Notes: a model not told the origin generated them from the letters alone. Positions 36,175 to 45,032 are shown, numbered from the stretch's first letter. The stretch is DNA of 64,000 nucleotides from Tritonibacter mobilis (GCF_001681715.1 NZ_LNWY01000012.1:248001-312000), one strand, 5' to 3'. Program-made: numbers and translations.

Positions 36175-37065
36175 CTACTCGCCGTCCAGTTCATCATCGT
36201 AGAACCCTTCGGCACGCAGTTGTTCTTCGCGCTTTTTCTCGACACGGGCGACGAGGAAGATCGACACCTCGTAAAGCCCGTAAACCACCGTGAAGAGGAT
36301 GATCTGGGTGATAACATCCGGCGGTGTGACCAGCGCGGCCAGCACCAGAATGGCCACCACGGCATATTTGCGCATACCGCCCAGCCCTTCGGCACTCACC
36401 AGACCGGCCTTACCCATCAGCGTCAAAAGCACAGGCAGCTGGAAGCACAGGCCAAAGGCCATGATGAATTTGAGCGTGATATCAAGGCTCTCGTTCACCT
36501 TGCCAAAGAAGGTGATCTTCACCCCCTCAGCAGTTTCCGGCACCACTGCCACATCCACGGGCACATCGCTTCCGGTGGCCTGCGACAACAGGCCCGCAAA
36601 AATCGAACTCACGTCCGCAAAGCCCAGAAAGAACTGCATCGCCAGCGGGGTCACCACAAATTGCGCAAAACTCGCGCCCAGCAGGAACATAAAGGGCGAG
36701 GCAATCAGGAACGGCAAAAACGCGCCCTTTTCGCTCTTGTAGAGCCCCGGTGCCACGAACCGCCACAGCTGGAACCCGATCACCGGGAAGGACAGCGCAA
36801 AGCCGAACACCATGGAGATCCGGAACAGCGTGAACAGATATTCCTGCGGTGAGGTATATTGCAGCGTCGGGGAGGGATCGCCCAATTCGCGCAGGGTCTG
36901 CTCGATCGGGGATACAAGGAACTGCAAGATCGGCTCGGCCACCATAAAGGCCAGCACGATACCAACAGCAAAGGCAAGCACCGCCCGGATGAGGCGGCTG
37001 CGCAGTTCCGCCAGATGCTCGATCAGCGGCGCTGTGGAATCGTCTAGATCGTCTGTTTGGCTCAT
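36175..37065 (-). CDS. tatC: Sec-independent translocase subunit TatC
   Basis: TatC is the six-helix core of the twin-arginine translocase and binds the RR signal. The 296-residue protein has the N-terminal TatC marks [21 protein letters not shown] (cytoplasmic, with the conserved E of LIEHLxELR) and the P-containing periplasmic loop. The region [34 protein letters not shown] is also present. Helices near 19-40, 80-100, 115-135, 200-220 and 235-265 are visible. The C-terminal tail is charged. Length is above the 250 usual because of a periplasmic insert around residues 165-195. Starts within the tatB stop (four-base overlap). Confidence 0.95.
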   Translation of the reverse strand: MSQTDDLDDSTAPLIEHLAELRSRLIRAVLAFAVGIVLAFMVAEPILQFLVSPIEQTLRELGDPSPTLQYTSPQEYLFTLFRISMVFGFALSFPVIGFQLWRFVAPGLYKSEKGAFLPFLIASPFMFLLGASFAQFVVTPLAMQFFLGFADVSSIFAGLLSQATGSDVPVDVAVVPETAEGVKITFFGKVNESLDITLKFIMAFGLCFQLPVLLTLMGKAGLVSAEGLGGMRKYAVVAILVLAALVTPPDVITQIILFTVVYGLYEVSIFLVARVEKKREEQLRAEGFYDDELDGE

Positions 37066-37550
37066 GCCTTAGTCTCACTGTCAGAAGACGGCGCGCCGCT
37101 TGATGTTGCTGCCAGTGCCGCCTCGGCCTCTTCTGCCTTGGCCATGGCCTCGGCGGCCTCCTTGGCCTTGCGCTCTGCTGCAGCACGCGCGGTGGCGGCC
37201 TGTATCTTCTTGGCGCTTTCGGCCCGGTCGGCGGCCAGCTTGCCGGTCTCGCTGTCGGGGTCGAATTTCGTGGGATCGATGGAATCTGTCAGATCGCGTG
37301 TCGCCTGTTTGACGCTGTCCATCGCCGATCCCATCGGATTCGTCGCTGTTTTAAAACTCTTCTGGATGTCACTGACGCCCGCCTCATCCGCCGCGTCTTC
37401 CATCGCACGGCTGAATTCACGGGCCATGCCGCGTGCCTTGCCCACAAACCGGCCCACAATGCGGAACAACATGGGCAGATCCTTGGGCCCGACCACGATC
37501 AGGGCAACAACGCCAATGACCAGAAGCTCTGTCCAGCCAAGATCGAACAT
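37062..37550 (-). CDS. tatB: Sec-independent translocase subunit TatB
   Basis: TatB pairs with TatC in recognising twin-arginine signals. The 162-residue protein starts [26 protein letters not shown], the standard TatB N-terminal helix with the conserved Glu and GP. An amphipathic helix follows ([23 protein letters not shown]), then a long alanine/lysine-rich coiled segment (about 95-150). It starts seven bases after the tatA stop. Confidence 0.95.
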   Translation of the reverse strand: MFDLGWTELLVIGVVALIVVGPKDLPMLFRIVGRFVGKARGMAREFSRAMEDAADEAGVSDIQKSFKTATNPMGSAMDSVKQATRDLTDSIDPTKFDPDSETGKLAADRAESAKKIQAATARAAAERKAKEAAEAMAKAEEAEAALAATSSGAPSSDSETKA

Positions 37551-37557
37551 CTAGGAG

Positions 37558-37773
37558 TTACGCCTTGTCTTTGTCAGCTTCGGGAGTGACGTCGCGCGCT
37601 TGATCGGCGGCGTCGTCTTCCAGCTCTTTGCTGCCCTCGCTGATGCCTTTTTTGAAGGAGGTGATGCCTTTGCCCACTTCGCCCATCAGCGAAGAGATCT
37701 TGCCGCGGCCAAAGAGAACCAGAACCACGACGGCGATGAGGAGAATGCCGGGAAGGCCGATGTTGTTGAGCAT
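37558..37773 (-). CDS. tatA: Sec-independent translocase subunit TatA
   Basis: TatA forms the pore-like oligomer of the twin-arginine pathway. It has 71 residues: one membrane helix [21 protein letters not shown] with the FG hinge, then the amphipathic helix [19 protein letters not shown] and an acidic tail. It is the first gene of tatABC. The window also encodes a peptide-binding protein with a Tat signal (61445), a likely client. Confidence 0.95.
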   Translation of the reverse strand: MLNNIGLPGILLIAVVVLVLFGRGKISSLMGEVGKGITSFKKGISEGSKELEDDAADQARDVTPEADKDKA

Positions 37774-37944
37774 GGGTGTTGCCTTTCGTTATGCGGGGCG
37801 CGGGATCGGGCTACAGCCCAAAGCGCCAAAATAGGTTGTCCTGTCCTGAGTGATAGGCGCTGCACGCGCCGGAGCAAAGCGCAGGCTGGCAGATCGGAGC
37901 GCCCATTGCCCTCACATATACGGTTTTTTCAATCCGCCATCACT

Positions 37945-37968
37945 CAACTGACAGGTTTGTGTCAGTTG
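37945..37968. promoter_or_regulatory. perfect inverted repeat upstream of the ABM-like gene
   Basis: CAACTGACA and TGTCAGTTG form a perfect nine-pair inverted repeat with a six-base centre. It lies 52 bases before the ABM-like gene and on the upstream side of tatA. It has no T-run, so an operator is more likely than a terminator. Confidence 0.45.
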
Positions 37969-38019
37969 CCCTGCCTTAGGACAGGATCATCGAAACCGTC
38001 AAGACAAGGATGACGACAG

Positions 38020-38343
38020 ATGACCAAGACCGTGGTGGAAGTGGTAACCTTCAAACTGAACCCGGGCGTCAGCGACGCGGACTATGTGGCTGCCACCCAA
38101 AAGACCGAGAGCTTCATCGGCAATATGCGCGGCTTTATTGACCGGCGCCTGTCCAAAGGCGAGGATGGCACATGGATGGACTATGTGATCTGGGCCGATC
38201 TGGCGGCGGCGCAGGAAGCCAGCGCCAAGTTCCCGCAGGCCGACTGCACCGCCGACATCATGCGCATGATCGACCAGAGCAGCCTCGTGATGCGGCATGA
38301 GACACAGATGTGGACGATGGCCCCTGCCCCTGCGATGGGTTGA
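38020..38343 (+). CDS. ABM/dimeric-barrel-like small protein
   Basis: A 107-residue protein starting MTKTVVEVVTFKLNPGVSDADYVAATQKTESFI. The alternating strands and helix and the segment GFIDRRLSKGEDGTWMDYVIWADLAAAQEA match the small dimeric alpha/beta-barrel fold of antibiotic-biosynthesis-monooxygenase-like proteins. Many members have no proven activity. AGGATGACGACAG precedes the ATG. A WYL-domain regulator begins about 33 bases later in the same direction, so the two form a pair, perhaps regulator and target. Confidence 0.75.
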   Translation: MTKTVVEVVTFKLNPGVSDADYVAATQKTESFIGNMRGFIDRRLSKGEDGTWMDYVIWADLAAAQEASAKFPQADCTADIMRMIDQSSLVMRHETQMWTMAPAPAMG

Positions 38344-38376
38344 CCTTGAGGTGCGGCGCAGGTGAAAGATCTCTCC

Positions 38377-39066
38377 ATGCGCCGCACCGACCGCCTTTTT
38401 GAAATTATCCAGATCCTGCGCGATGGGAAATTGCACCGGGCGCAGGATATTGCCGCACGGCTGGAGGTCTCCACCCGCACCATCTATCGCGATATGGACA
38501 CGCTGGTGGCCTCGGGCGTGCCGGTCGAAGGCGAGCGCGGTGTCGGCTATATGGTGCGCGAGGCGATCACCCTGCCGCCGCTGACCCTGACCCCGTCAGA
38601 GTTAGAAGCGCTTAACCTCGGCATGGCGATCGTGGCCGAAGCCGCCGATCCGGAGCTGAAGGCCGCAGCAGAGAGCCTCGCCGCAAAGGTCGACGCAGTG
38701 CTGCCCGTCGAGACGGTGACAGAGGCGGACGCCTGGAAATTCGCGGTCTACCCCTTTGCCGATGCGGCGCGGGGGTTTACGTGGATGCCGACCCTGCGGG
38801 CGGCGATCAAGGCCCGCCAGAAACTCGCCCTGCGCTATCGCCGCATCGACGAGACCCTCACCGAACGGGTGATCCGCCCTTTGCATATGGAATATTGGGG
38901 CCGGGTCTGGACCCTGACCGCATGGTGCGAGACGCGGGGGGATTTCCGGGTGTTCCGCGTCGATCTCATTGAAGGCGCCGAGGCGCTGCCGGAACTCTTC
39001 GTGGATGAGCCCGGCAAACGCTTGCAGGATTATCAAGCCTGCGAAGAGGCGCGGTATCGCACTTAG
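38377..39066 (+). CDS. YafY-like HTH/WYL transcriptional regulator
   Basis: A 229-residue regulator. The N-terminal winged helix (MRRTDRLFEIIQILRDGKLHRAQDIAARLEVSTRTIYRDMDTL, about 1-45) is the DeoR-like HTH of YafY proteins. The WYL domain covers about 125-205 (LRAAIKARQKLALRYRR, PLHMEYWGRVWTLTAWCETRGDFRVFRVD). The WYL letters are replaced by YWG..WTL, a common variant. GTG at 38362 also opens the frame; ATG 38377 gives the family-typical MRRTDRL. WYL domains sense ligands or nucleic acid; the target here is probably its own operon with the ABM-like gene. Converges with the GNAT gene three bases away. Confidence 0.88.
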   Translation: MRRTDRLFEIIQILRDGKLHRAQDIAARLEVSTRTIYRDMDTLVASGVPVEGERGVGYMVREAITLPPLTLTPSELEALNLGMAIVAEAADPELKAAAESLAAKVDAVLPVETVTEADAWKFAVYPFADAARGFTWMPTLRAAIKARQKLALRYRRIDETLTERVIRPLHMEYWGRVWTLTAWCETRGDFRVFRVDLIEGAEALPELFVDEPGKRLQDYQACEEARYRT

Positions 39067-39069
39067 GAG

Positions 39070-39921
39070 TTAACCCAACTCAAAACTGGTCACGCCATAA
39101 ATCAGATCCTGCGCCACTTCGGGCTTGCGCCCCCGATACATGCGCGCGGTTTCAAATACGGGTTGAAGGCCCAAATCCTGCGCCAGATCAACCGCCACCG
39201 TGTTGGGTTCCGGCACATCGAGAAAAATCTCCTGATCTGCGGGCCAATCGCGCAGCAACCCGGCCAGAACCGCAAGCGCCGCCGCGCGAGAGGTCGCAAC
39301 AAGGGGCGCAATCTTTGCCCCCGTCTGACAACGCCGGAGCGTGCCAAAAGCGCATATGCCACCCTCGTCATATGCCGCAATGCTCACATGCCCCGGCGCG
39401 CACAACCACTGCTGCCAAAAGTCCGGGCGCGCAGCTGGAAAAACCCGCGCATCAAGCGCTGCGACATCACCAGTCAGCCCCTCCAGCCACGTCAGCGTAT
39501 AAGCGTCCGACACTTTGAGCGCGGCCTTGGGCACGCCGCCAAAGCGAATATTGCGCCACGCCAGATCAAAGCCCGAGCGGCGGTAGTTGCCCTGCTGGTC
39601 CACCACCCCATCCAGACCAACAGTGCGTTGCCCGGCGTGTTCCAGCGCCCGTTGCCACAGGGCATAGCCATAGCCCTGCCCCCGATGGGCGGAATCTACG
39701 ATGTAGAATCCAAGAAAAGCAAAAGCCTCACCATAGGTGACAACGGAGATGCAGGCGATCATTTCTCCGGCCAGAAAGCCGCCCCAAAAGCCGCTTGGAT
39801 CTTGCGCGGCAAAGCATGCAGCGTCCTGCGGTCCGGGGTTCCAGCCCTCTTGCGCGGCCCATGCCACGGCGGTGTCGATTTCGCCGCGAGTGAGCGGTCG
39901 GATTTCATAGCTCTGCTGCAT
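39070..39921 (-). CDS. tandem GNAT-family acetyltransferase
   Basis: A 283-residue protein with an N-terminal GNAT domain (about 1-135). The acetyl-CoA loop is VDSAHRGQGYGYALWQRAL (R-x-x-G-x-G/A), preceded by SVVTYGEAFAFLGFYIV. The C-terminal half (YTLTWLEGLTGDVAALDARVFPAARP onward) is a second acetyltransferase-like unit of the YitH/HolE type. The frame is open to 39984; ATG 39921 has GGAGG at a proper distance and starts MQQSYEIRPLTRGE. Substrate unknown. It follows the ABC ATPase gene by 41 bases on the same strand. Confidence 0.86.
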   Translation of the reverse strand: MQQSYEIRPLTRGEIDTAVAWAAQEGWNPGPQDAACFAAQDPSGFWGGFLAGEMIACISVVTYGEAFAFLGFYIVDSAHRGQGYGYALWQRALEHAGQRTVGLDGVVDQQGNYRRSGFDLAWRNIRFGGVPKAALKVSDAYTLTWLEGLTGDVAALDARVFPAARPDFWQQWLCAPGHVSIAAYDEGGICAFGTLRRCQTGAKIAPLVATSRAAALAVLAGLLRDWPADQEIFLDVPEPNTVAVDLAQDLGLQPVFETARMYRGRKPEVAQDLIYGVTSFELG

Positions 39922-39962
39922 GGTGGCCTCCGGTTTCCTGATCCCACCATGACGATCAATAA

Positions 39963-41090
39963 TCACCGTGGAAAGACGAAACACCGATCACGCGGAACTG
40001 TCAGCCACATCGCACGGCCCTCGGCGGGCAGGAACACATTGGGCACCGTCGCTTTCAGGATAGAGCCGTCAAAGTCCATGCGGAACTCCACAAGGCTCTC
40101 ATTGCCCAAGAAACGCGCGCGCTGCACGATGCCACGCGCTGGCACCCCATCCCGCGCGGTCGCTTCGGGACCACGGCCATTTCGGTCAAAGTCGATGCGC
40201 AGATGCTGCGGGCGGAACACAATCTCCACATCGGTGCCATCCGGCACCCCCGGCGCAAGAAACTGACCAAACGGCGTTTCGGCCAGCGCGCCATTGACCT
40301 GCGCGGGAAGCGTGTTGACGTCAGAGAAAAACGCCACCGCCGCCTTATCCACGGGGCGGGTATAGACGTTGTAGGGCGCGCCCTGCTGCACGATGCGCCC
40401 GTCCCGCATCAGGGCAATCTCATCCGCCATCCGCATGGCTTCTTCGGGCTCATGCGTGACCAGCAACACGGCTGTGTCTTCTTCTTTCAGAACGCTCAGC
40501 GTCTCATCACGGATGCCATCACGCAGACGGTTATCAAGCCCGGAGAATGGCTCGTCCATCAGCATGATCTTGGGGCGCGGGGCCAACGCACGCGCCAGCG
40601 CCACCCGCTGCTGCTCCCCACCAGAGAGCTGATGCGGGTAGTCATCAATATACTGCGCCAGCGACACCCGATCCAACAGCTCATGCGCGCGGGCCCGTTT
40701 CTGGTCTTTGGGCCCTTTCAGACCGAAGGCGACATTGTCGCCAACGCTCAGATGCGGAAACAGAGCAAAGTCTTGAAACATCAGGCCAATTTCGCGCCGT
40801 TCTGGGGGCACCCGAAACAGCGTGTCGCAGATCAGCTTGCCATCGACATAGATCTCGCCCTCATCCTGCATCTCCACGCCCGCAATCATGCGCAGGGTGG
40901 TGGACTTCCCGCATCCCGAGGGGCCGAGCAGACAGGTCACCTGCCCCGGCAACACCGTGAGCGAGACATCATCCACCACCGCACGGCCCTCAAAGAAACG
41001 GCGGATGTTGCGGATTTCCAGCCGGGGCGTCACCTCGTGCCCTTCCGCCTGCACGGAGGGCAGTGCGGATTTGGTCATCTGCTCTGGCAT
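39963..41090 (-). CDS. FbpC/PotA-like ABC transporter ATPase, no permease nearby
   Basis: A 375-residue ATPase of the iron(III)/spermidine/sulfate importer class. It has Walker A LLGPSGCGKSTTLRMIAG, Q-loop LMFQDFALFPHLSV, signature QLSGGEQQRVALARALAP, Walker B IMLMDEPFSGLD, and H-loop VLLVTHEPEEAM. A C-terminal TOBE-type domain covers about 250-375 (VEIVFRPQHLRIDF and RARFLGNESLVEFRMDF). The start at ATG 41090 is preceded by AAAGGG; the frame extends to 41183 and a second Met stands at 41078. No binding protein or permease gene flanks it. It sits between an AlkC/D-like gene and a GNAT gene, so its partner subunits are elsewhere. Confidence 0.87.
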   Translation of the reverse strand: MPEQMTKSALPSVQAEGHEVTPRLEIRNIRRFFEGRAVVDDVSLTVLPGQVTCLLGPSGCGKSTTLRMIAGVEMQDEGEIYVDGKLICDTLFRVPPERREIGLMFQDFALFPHLSVGDNVAFGLKGPKDQKRARAHELLDRVSLAQYIDDYPHQLSGGEQQRVALARALAPRPKIMLMDEPFSGLDNRLRDGIRDETLSVLKEEDTAVLLVTHEPEEAMRMADEIALMRDGRIVQQGAPYNVYTRPVDKAAVAFFSDVNTLPAQVNGALAETPFGQFLAPGVPDGTDVEIVFRPQHLRIDFDRNGRGPEATARDGVPARGIVQRARFLGNESLVEFRMDFDGSILKATVPNVFLPAEGRAMWLTVPRDRCFVFPR

Positions 41091-41157
41091 GGTCTGGCCC
41101 TTTATGTCTGGATTGCTGGCAATCGGAGATTGCGCGCTGATATCAAGCTGCCCTGCC

Positions 41158-42276
41158 TCAGGCAAGGAACTCCACTTCACCACTCGCGCGGGGCTGGCCG
41201 TTGACCATCAACGTGACGCGATGCGCCCCCGGCATCAGCGTAAAGGTCGAAGCCTGCGCTTTGAGCGCATGAGATTTTTGCAGCGCAAGACCATCGCCGC
41301 CCAGCGCACCGGTTTTCCACTTGAACACTTTGGTCGACGTCTTGCCGCCCGCACGCTGAAAGGTCAGCGCATAATCAACCAGCACCCGCGCGCCGTTTGC
41401 GCCTTTTAGCGTACAGCCCAGCATGAGCTTTTCACCGATACGCACGCGCGCAGGCAGATCCAGTTGCGCGGTCAGCTCAAGATCGGGATCATAGCCCAAC
41501 AGCCGCAGCGCCCGTGGATCCCCCGCCTTTACCAGCCCGCGCAACGCGTGGGAGGTGATCCAGTCCAGTTCTTTGGGTGCTTGTTTCCCCTGCCCTTGCC
41601 AATCGGTCAGCCGGTCAATGACGATCTGCGGATCTTTCTTGGCAATATCATTCAAATGGTTCGCCACAGACCGCGTGACAAAACGGGTCGGATCCCCATG
41701 CAGCCGGTCCAAAATCGGCAATGGCGCGGTCAGCGGCAGGTTCACCGCCAGCCCCCACGGCAGGCGCGGCCGGGTGCCCTCGCTGGCCAGACGACGCACA
41801 TGATAATGCCCATGCGCTGCCCAGTCCGCCATGCGCGCCAGCACCTGATCCGGCCAGCGTTTCAACAGGGGCCGGATGGCAAACTCCATGGAGAACCGCT
41901 GCGTCAGGACCTCCAGCACATCCAGTGCAAGCGGCAGGTCATCGTCATCCTGCGTGAGGGCCGTCACCCACTCACCAAGGGGTGCAAAAATGAAATCGCC
42001 AAAATCATCGTCCCTCAGGCTCGGGTCCAGCGGCGGCGGCAGAGCGGCGATGATCACCGGTGCCACTTTCTCCAAGGGTCCCGGCACATGCAGCGACAAT
42101 TGCTCGGCAATCCAGTTGATGCGTTCCTTGAGTTCCAGATCAAGCAACCGCGCCATCACATCCGTCTCAAAGGCTTTTGCATCGAAACTCGGGGACGCCG
42201 CAGCAAAAAGCCCCGCCAGATAGCGGGTCTTTCCGATATTAAATAGCTGATCCTTCAGCGAGAATGCCTCTGCCAT
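41158..42276 (-). CDS. AlkC/AlkD-like DNA alkylation repair protein
   Basis: A 372-residue helical-repeat protein. Segments such as PLLKRWPDQVLARMADWAAHGHYHVRRLASEGTRPRLPWG and RSVANHLNDIAKKDPQIVIDRLTDW are HEAT-like units of DNA-glycosylase AlkC/AlkD relatives, in which W and D/E residues face the alkylated base. The last 100 residues form an additional beta domain (IGEKLMLGCTLKGANGARVLVDYALTF), as in the longer AlkC forms. Glycosylase activity is inferred, not shown. It begins four bases after the SDR stop on the minus strand. Confidence 0.83.
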   Translation of the reverse strand: MAEAFSLKDQLFNIGKTRYLAGLFAAASPSFDAKAFETDVMARLLDLELKERINWIAEQLSLHVPGPLEKVAPVIIAALPPPLDPSLRDDDFGDFIFAPLGEWVTALTQDDDDLPLALDVLEVLTQRFSMEFAIRPLLKRWPDQVLARMADWAAHGHYHVRRLASEGTRPRLPWGLAVNLPLTAPLPILDRLHGDPTRFVTRSVANHLNDIAKKDPQIVIDRLTDWQGQGKQAPKELDWITSHALRGLVKAGDPRALRLLGYDPDLELTAQLDLPARVRIGEKLMLGCTLKGANGARVLVDYALTFQRAGGKTSTKVFKWKTGALGGDGLALQKSHALKAQASTFTLMPGAHRVTLMVNGQPRASGEVEFLA

Positions 42277-42280
42277 CGGG

Positions 42281-43060
42281 TCAGATCGTCATATTGGTGG
42301 CACCACCGTCCAGCAGGATATTCTGCCCGACGATGAAACCTGCATGCTGTGAACACAAGAACGCGCAGGTCGCACCAAACTCCTGCCGCGTCCCATAGCG
42401 CCCGGTTGGGATCGTAGCGGCGCGCTGATCGCGGGCCTCATCCATGCTGATGCCCTGCGCCTTCGCCACCCCGGTATCCAGCGAGATCGCCCGGTCGGTG
42501 GCATGAATGCCCGGCAGCAGATTGTTGATGGTCACGCCCTTGCCGGCCACCTGCCGCGAGGTGCCCGCCACATAGCCCGTCAGCCCCGCGCGCGCGGAAT
42601 TGGAAAGCCCCAGCGCCGCAATTGGCGCTTTTACCGACTGCGAGGTGATATTGACCACCCGGCCCCAGCCTGCGTCCATCATCTGCGGCAGCAGCGCTTT
42701 CATCAGCGCAATCGGGGTGAGCATATTGGCGTCAATCGCCTTGATGAAATCTTCGCGGTCCCAATCGCTCCAGACACCCGGAGGCGGCCCACCTGCGTTG
42801 GTGACAAGGATGTCGACACCTTTGGCGCGTTCGATCAACTCTGCACGCGCGCCCTCATCGGTCACATCACACGCAAGCGTATCCACACGCACCCCGAACC
42901 GGTCGCAAATGTCCTGAGCCGATGCTTCCAGCGCCTCGGTGCCGCGCGCATTCATCAACAGATCCACACCCGCCTGCGCCAATGCTTCTGCACAGCCCAG
43001 ACCTAACCCTTTGCTCGATGCACATACCAATGCGCGCTTTCCGCGAATGCCCAGATCCAT
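42281..43060 (-). CDS. SDR-family protein with altered active site
   Basis: A 259-residue SDR-fold protein starting MDLGIRGKRALVCASSKGLGLGCAEALAQAG. The NAD(P) loop reads ASSKGLGLG and the strand motif is VTNAGGPPPG. The serine is kept (VVNITSQSVKAP), but the catalytic YxxxK is replaced by SNSAR in LGLSNSARAGLTG. Both Tyr and Lys are therefore changed. A number of family members annotated as 3-oxoacyl-ACP reductase share this SNxxR form. The frame is open to 43285; ATG 43060 follows GGGAGAG. Enzyme activity is uncertain. Coupled with the AlkC/D-like gene. Confidence 0.86.
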   Translation of the reverse strand: MDLGIRGKRALVCASSKGLGLGCAEALAQAGVDLLMNARGTEALEASAQDICDRFGVRVDTLACDVTDEGARAELIERAKGVDILVTNAGGPPPGVWSDWDREDFIKAIDANMLTPIALMKALLPQMMDAGWGRVVNITSQSVKAPIAALGLSNSARAGLTGYVAGTSRQVAGKGVTINNLLPGIHATDRAISLDTGVAKAQGISMDEARDQRAATIPTGRYGTRQEFGATCAFLCSQHAGFIVGQNILLDGGATNMTI

Positions 43061-43262
43061 GAAACTCTCCCTGCTGCTGCGTGTTCCGGCGTGACCCTGC
43101 CAGCGCAGTGACGGGTTTTCCAGATGACAAACCGGGCACGGGCCAGAAATTTTCCCCTGAGTGCCCGTTTCTCGCCCAAGTGTGAACCTAGTCTTTACTA
43201 CGCGGGGTGCAAAGTTGTTCCGCAATCGAGGCATTCCCGACGCCTCCTTAGACCGAAAGACA

Positions 43263-44279
43263 GTGATCGACGTGACAGACGACACCTTCTCCCTCTACGC
43301 CCTCCCGGCCTATCCGGCAGAACAGTTCTGCGTGGATATCGGCGCCAATTCGGGCGATCCGGTTGGGCTGTTGGATGAGTTGGTAATGGATGACATCTAT
43401 GAGCTGAGCAGCCCTGCAAGGCTGCAGCGGCTGGCATTCACCGTCTCCGCCGAGGGCGCAATTTCCCTGCACTCCGACAGCGAAATGGGCCAGCCTGAGG
43501 CTGCGCTCTATCTGGATTGCGCCATCACCCTGATGCCAGATCTTGGCAGCGCGATCGAAGCCTTGATCGCGGTTGAGGTCGACAAGGCCGGAGTAATCAC
43601 CGCAGTATATTTGATCCCGCAGGCGCCACTGTCCGCTGGAACAGGCTATCGCTTGGTCCGCGCGGATCGTGCCCGCGTCTGGGAACGGCTTGCACAGCTC
43701 AGCTGTGTTGCGTTCTCACGCGGAACGCACATCACCATGGGCACCGGTGAGCAGCGCGCGATTGAAACCCTGCAACCCGGTGACCGGGTTCTGACCCGCA
43801 ACAGCGGTGCACGCACAATCACTTGGGTTGGGCAGACCACCGTGCGCGCCGTCGGCGAGATGGCCCCGATCCTGATCCGGGAGGGTGCGCTTAACAACGC
43901 TCGTGACCTGCTGGTCAGCCCAGATCACCGGTTGATGATCTATCAGCGCTCGGATGTATTGGGCACCGGGCGGCACGAATTGATGATCCGCGCGCGGGAT
44001 CTGGTCAATGGCGACAGTGTCGTGGTGCAGGACGGCGGCTTTATCGATTACTACCAGATCCTGTTTGACCATCACCACATTATCTACGCTGAGGGAATCG
44101 CAGCTGAATCGATGCTGGTGGATGCGGTCACGCGCCCAGCCCTGCCAGAGGATATTCGGCGTAAGGTTGCAACACCGCGCCGCCACGGCACACGCGGGGA
44201 TCACGGGCTGGAAATTCGCCGCCCGCTACTACAGCGCCCCGATGCTGTTGAATTGCTGAAGCGCGCATCCCTGCGCTAA
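43263..44279 (+). CDS. Hint-domain protein (second copy), roseobacter type
   Basis: A protein of about 338 residues. The N-terminal half (FSLYALPAYPAEQF, then a GDPVGLLDELVMDDIYELSSPARLQRL region) is the roseobacter domain that precedes Hint. The Hint part follows: VAFSRGTHITMGTGEQRAIETLQPGDRVLTRNSG, VSPDHRLMIYQ, and IIYAEGIAAESMLVDA. The residue at the usual catalytic Cys place is Ala (AFSRGT), though a Cys stands two residues earlier. The frame is open to 43161. Family N-termini favour GTG 43263 or GTG 43272; neither has a perfect ribosome site. It is likely secreted or surface-related in relatives, but no signal is visible. Confidence 0.72.
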   Translation: MIDVTDDTFSLYALPAYPAEQFCVDIGANSGDPVGLLDELVMDDIYELSSPARLQRLAFTVSAEGAISLHSDSEMGQPEAALYLDCAITLMPDLGSAIEALIAVEVDKAGVITAVYLIPQAPLSAGTGYRLVRADRARVWERLAQLSCVAFSRGTHITMGTGEQRAIETLQPGDRVLTRNSGARTITWVGQTTVRAVGEMAPILIREGALNNARDLLVSPDHRLMIYQRSDVLGTGRHELMIRARDLVNGDSVVVQDGGFIDYYQILFDHHHIIYAEGIAAESMLVDAVTRPALPEDIRRKVATPRRHGTRGDHGLEIRRPLLQRPDAVELLKRASLR

Positions 44280-44337
44280 GGATCGCGCCAACGCCATCAG
44301 CCCACCAGCACCCATACGTGCCCGGCTCCAAGCACGA

Positions 44338-44371
44338 CAACAGCGCGGCCCCGTCAGCTGCCGCGCTGTTG
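44338..44371. terminator. hairpin between convergent genes
   Basis: A perfect twelve-pair stem (44338-44349 with 44360-44371) has a ten-base loop. It overlaps the last codons and stop of the minus-strand membrane gene and lies 58 bases after the Hint gene. It lacks a T-run. Confidence 0.5.
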
Positions 44372-44734
44372 CATACGGGCAAAGCCCGCGCCCTCGTTTA
44401 CACCATTCATAAAGGCCTCAGCCACGCTCGGTGCTGTTGCTGCATGACCGTTGGGATGCGCCACATGAGGTGAGCCGACTCGCGGCTCTGAACCATAGTC
44501 TTCGCGATCCTCACCGACCGCACCTTTGGCCAGCAGGAAGACCCCCGACAGGCCAAACCAGATACAGCCAAGAATAAGCGATGCCATCGCGTGCGACTGC
44601 CCGGCCTGCAAAAGCGCCGCATAAAGCGCCGTCGTCGCAAACCCCGCACCAATGGCTGCACTCACCGCACAAAGTGCCGCGTAGCGCGCCCGGCGCACAC
44701 CACGCCGGGCCTTGGATTTAATGAGGCTCAGCAT
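44354..44734 (-). CDS. small membrane protein paired with a DUF883 gene
   Basis: A 126-residue protein with two hydrophobic segments (about 20-43 and 48-70: AALCAVSAAIGAGFATTALYAALL, SLILGCIWFGLSGVFLLAK), a basic N-terminus and a polar, histidine-bearing tail. This is a holin-X-like or stress-membrane-protein layout. It starts four bases after the DUF883 stop. Such pairs are common among alphaproteobacteria and tend to respond to osmotic or stationary-phase stress (inference from family context). No enzyme motif. Confidence 0.7.
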   Translation of the reverse strand: MLSLIKSKARRGVRRARYAALCAVSAAIGAGFATTALYAALLQAGQSHAMASLILGCIWFGLSGVFLLAKGAVGEDREDYGSEPRVGSPHVAHPNGHAATAPSVAEAFMNGVNEGAGFARMQQRGS

Positions 44735-44738
44735 CGCG

Positions 44739-45032
44739 TTAGCGACGATTGCTCAGATAACCCAGCGCAAAGCCAAGCCCGGCTGCAATTGCCGTTGCCG
44801 CAAGCGGTTGCGCGCGCACCGCATCCTCAGCTTGGCGAGTCATCTGGGCAGCTCCATCCGCGACCGCTTGGCCTTGCTCACGCGCAGTATCGCGCGCCGC
44901 ATCACGGGCTTTGCCCGCGCGATCCTTGGCCAGATCGGAAACGGATTTGGTAAGCGCGGAAATGTCAGAACGCAGGACTTCCATCTGCGTTGCAATATCT
45001 TCGGTGGACGGTGCGGTTTGATCCTTCGGCAT
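44739..45032 (-). CDS. DUF883 (ElaB/YqjD-like) membrane-anchored protein
   Basis: A 97-residue protein. The first 60 residues form a charged coiled helix (TEDIATQMEVLRSDISALTKSVSDLAKDRAGKARDAARD). The end is one membrane helix with the ElaB/YqjD signature PLAATAIAAGLGFALGYLSNRR. In E. coli, family members tie ribosomes to the inner membrane in stationary phase. The frame is open to 45110, but ATG 45032 after AAAGGA is the good start. Confidence 0.88.
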   Translation of the reverse strand: MPKDQTAPSTEDIATQMEVLRSDISALTKSVSDLAKDRAGKARDAARDTAREQGQAVADGAAQMTRQAEDAVRAQPLAATAIAAGLGFALGYLSNRR

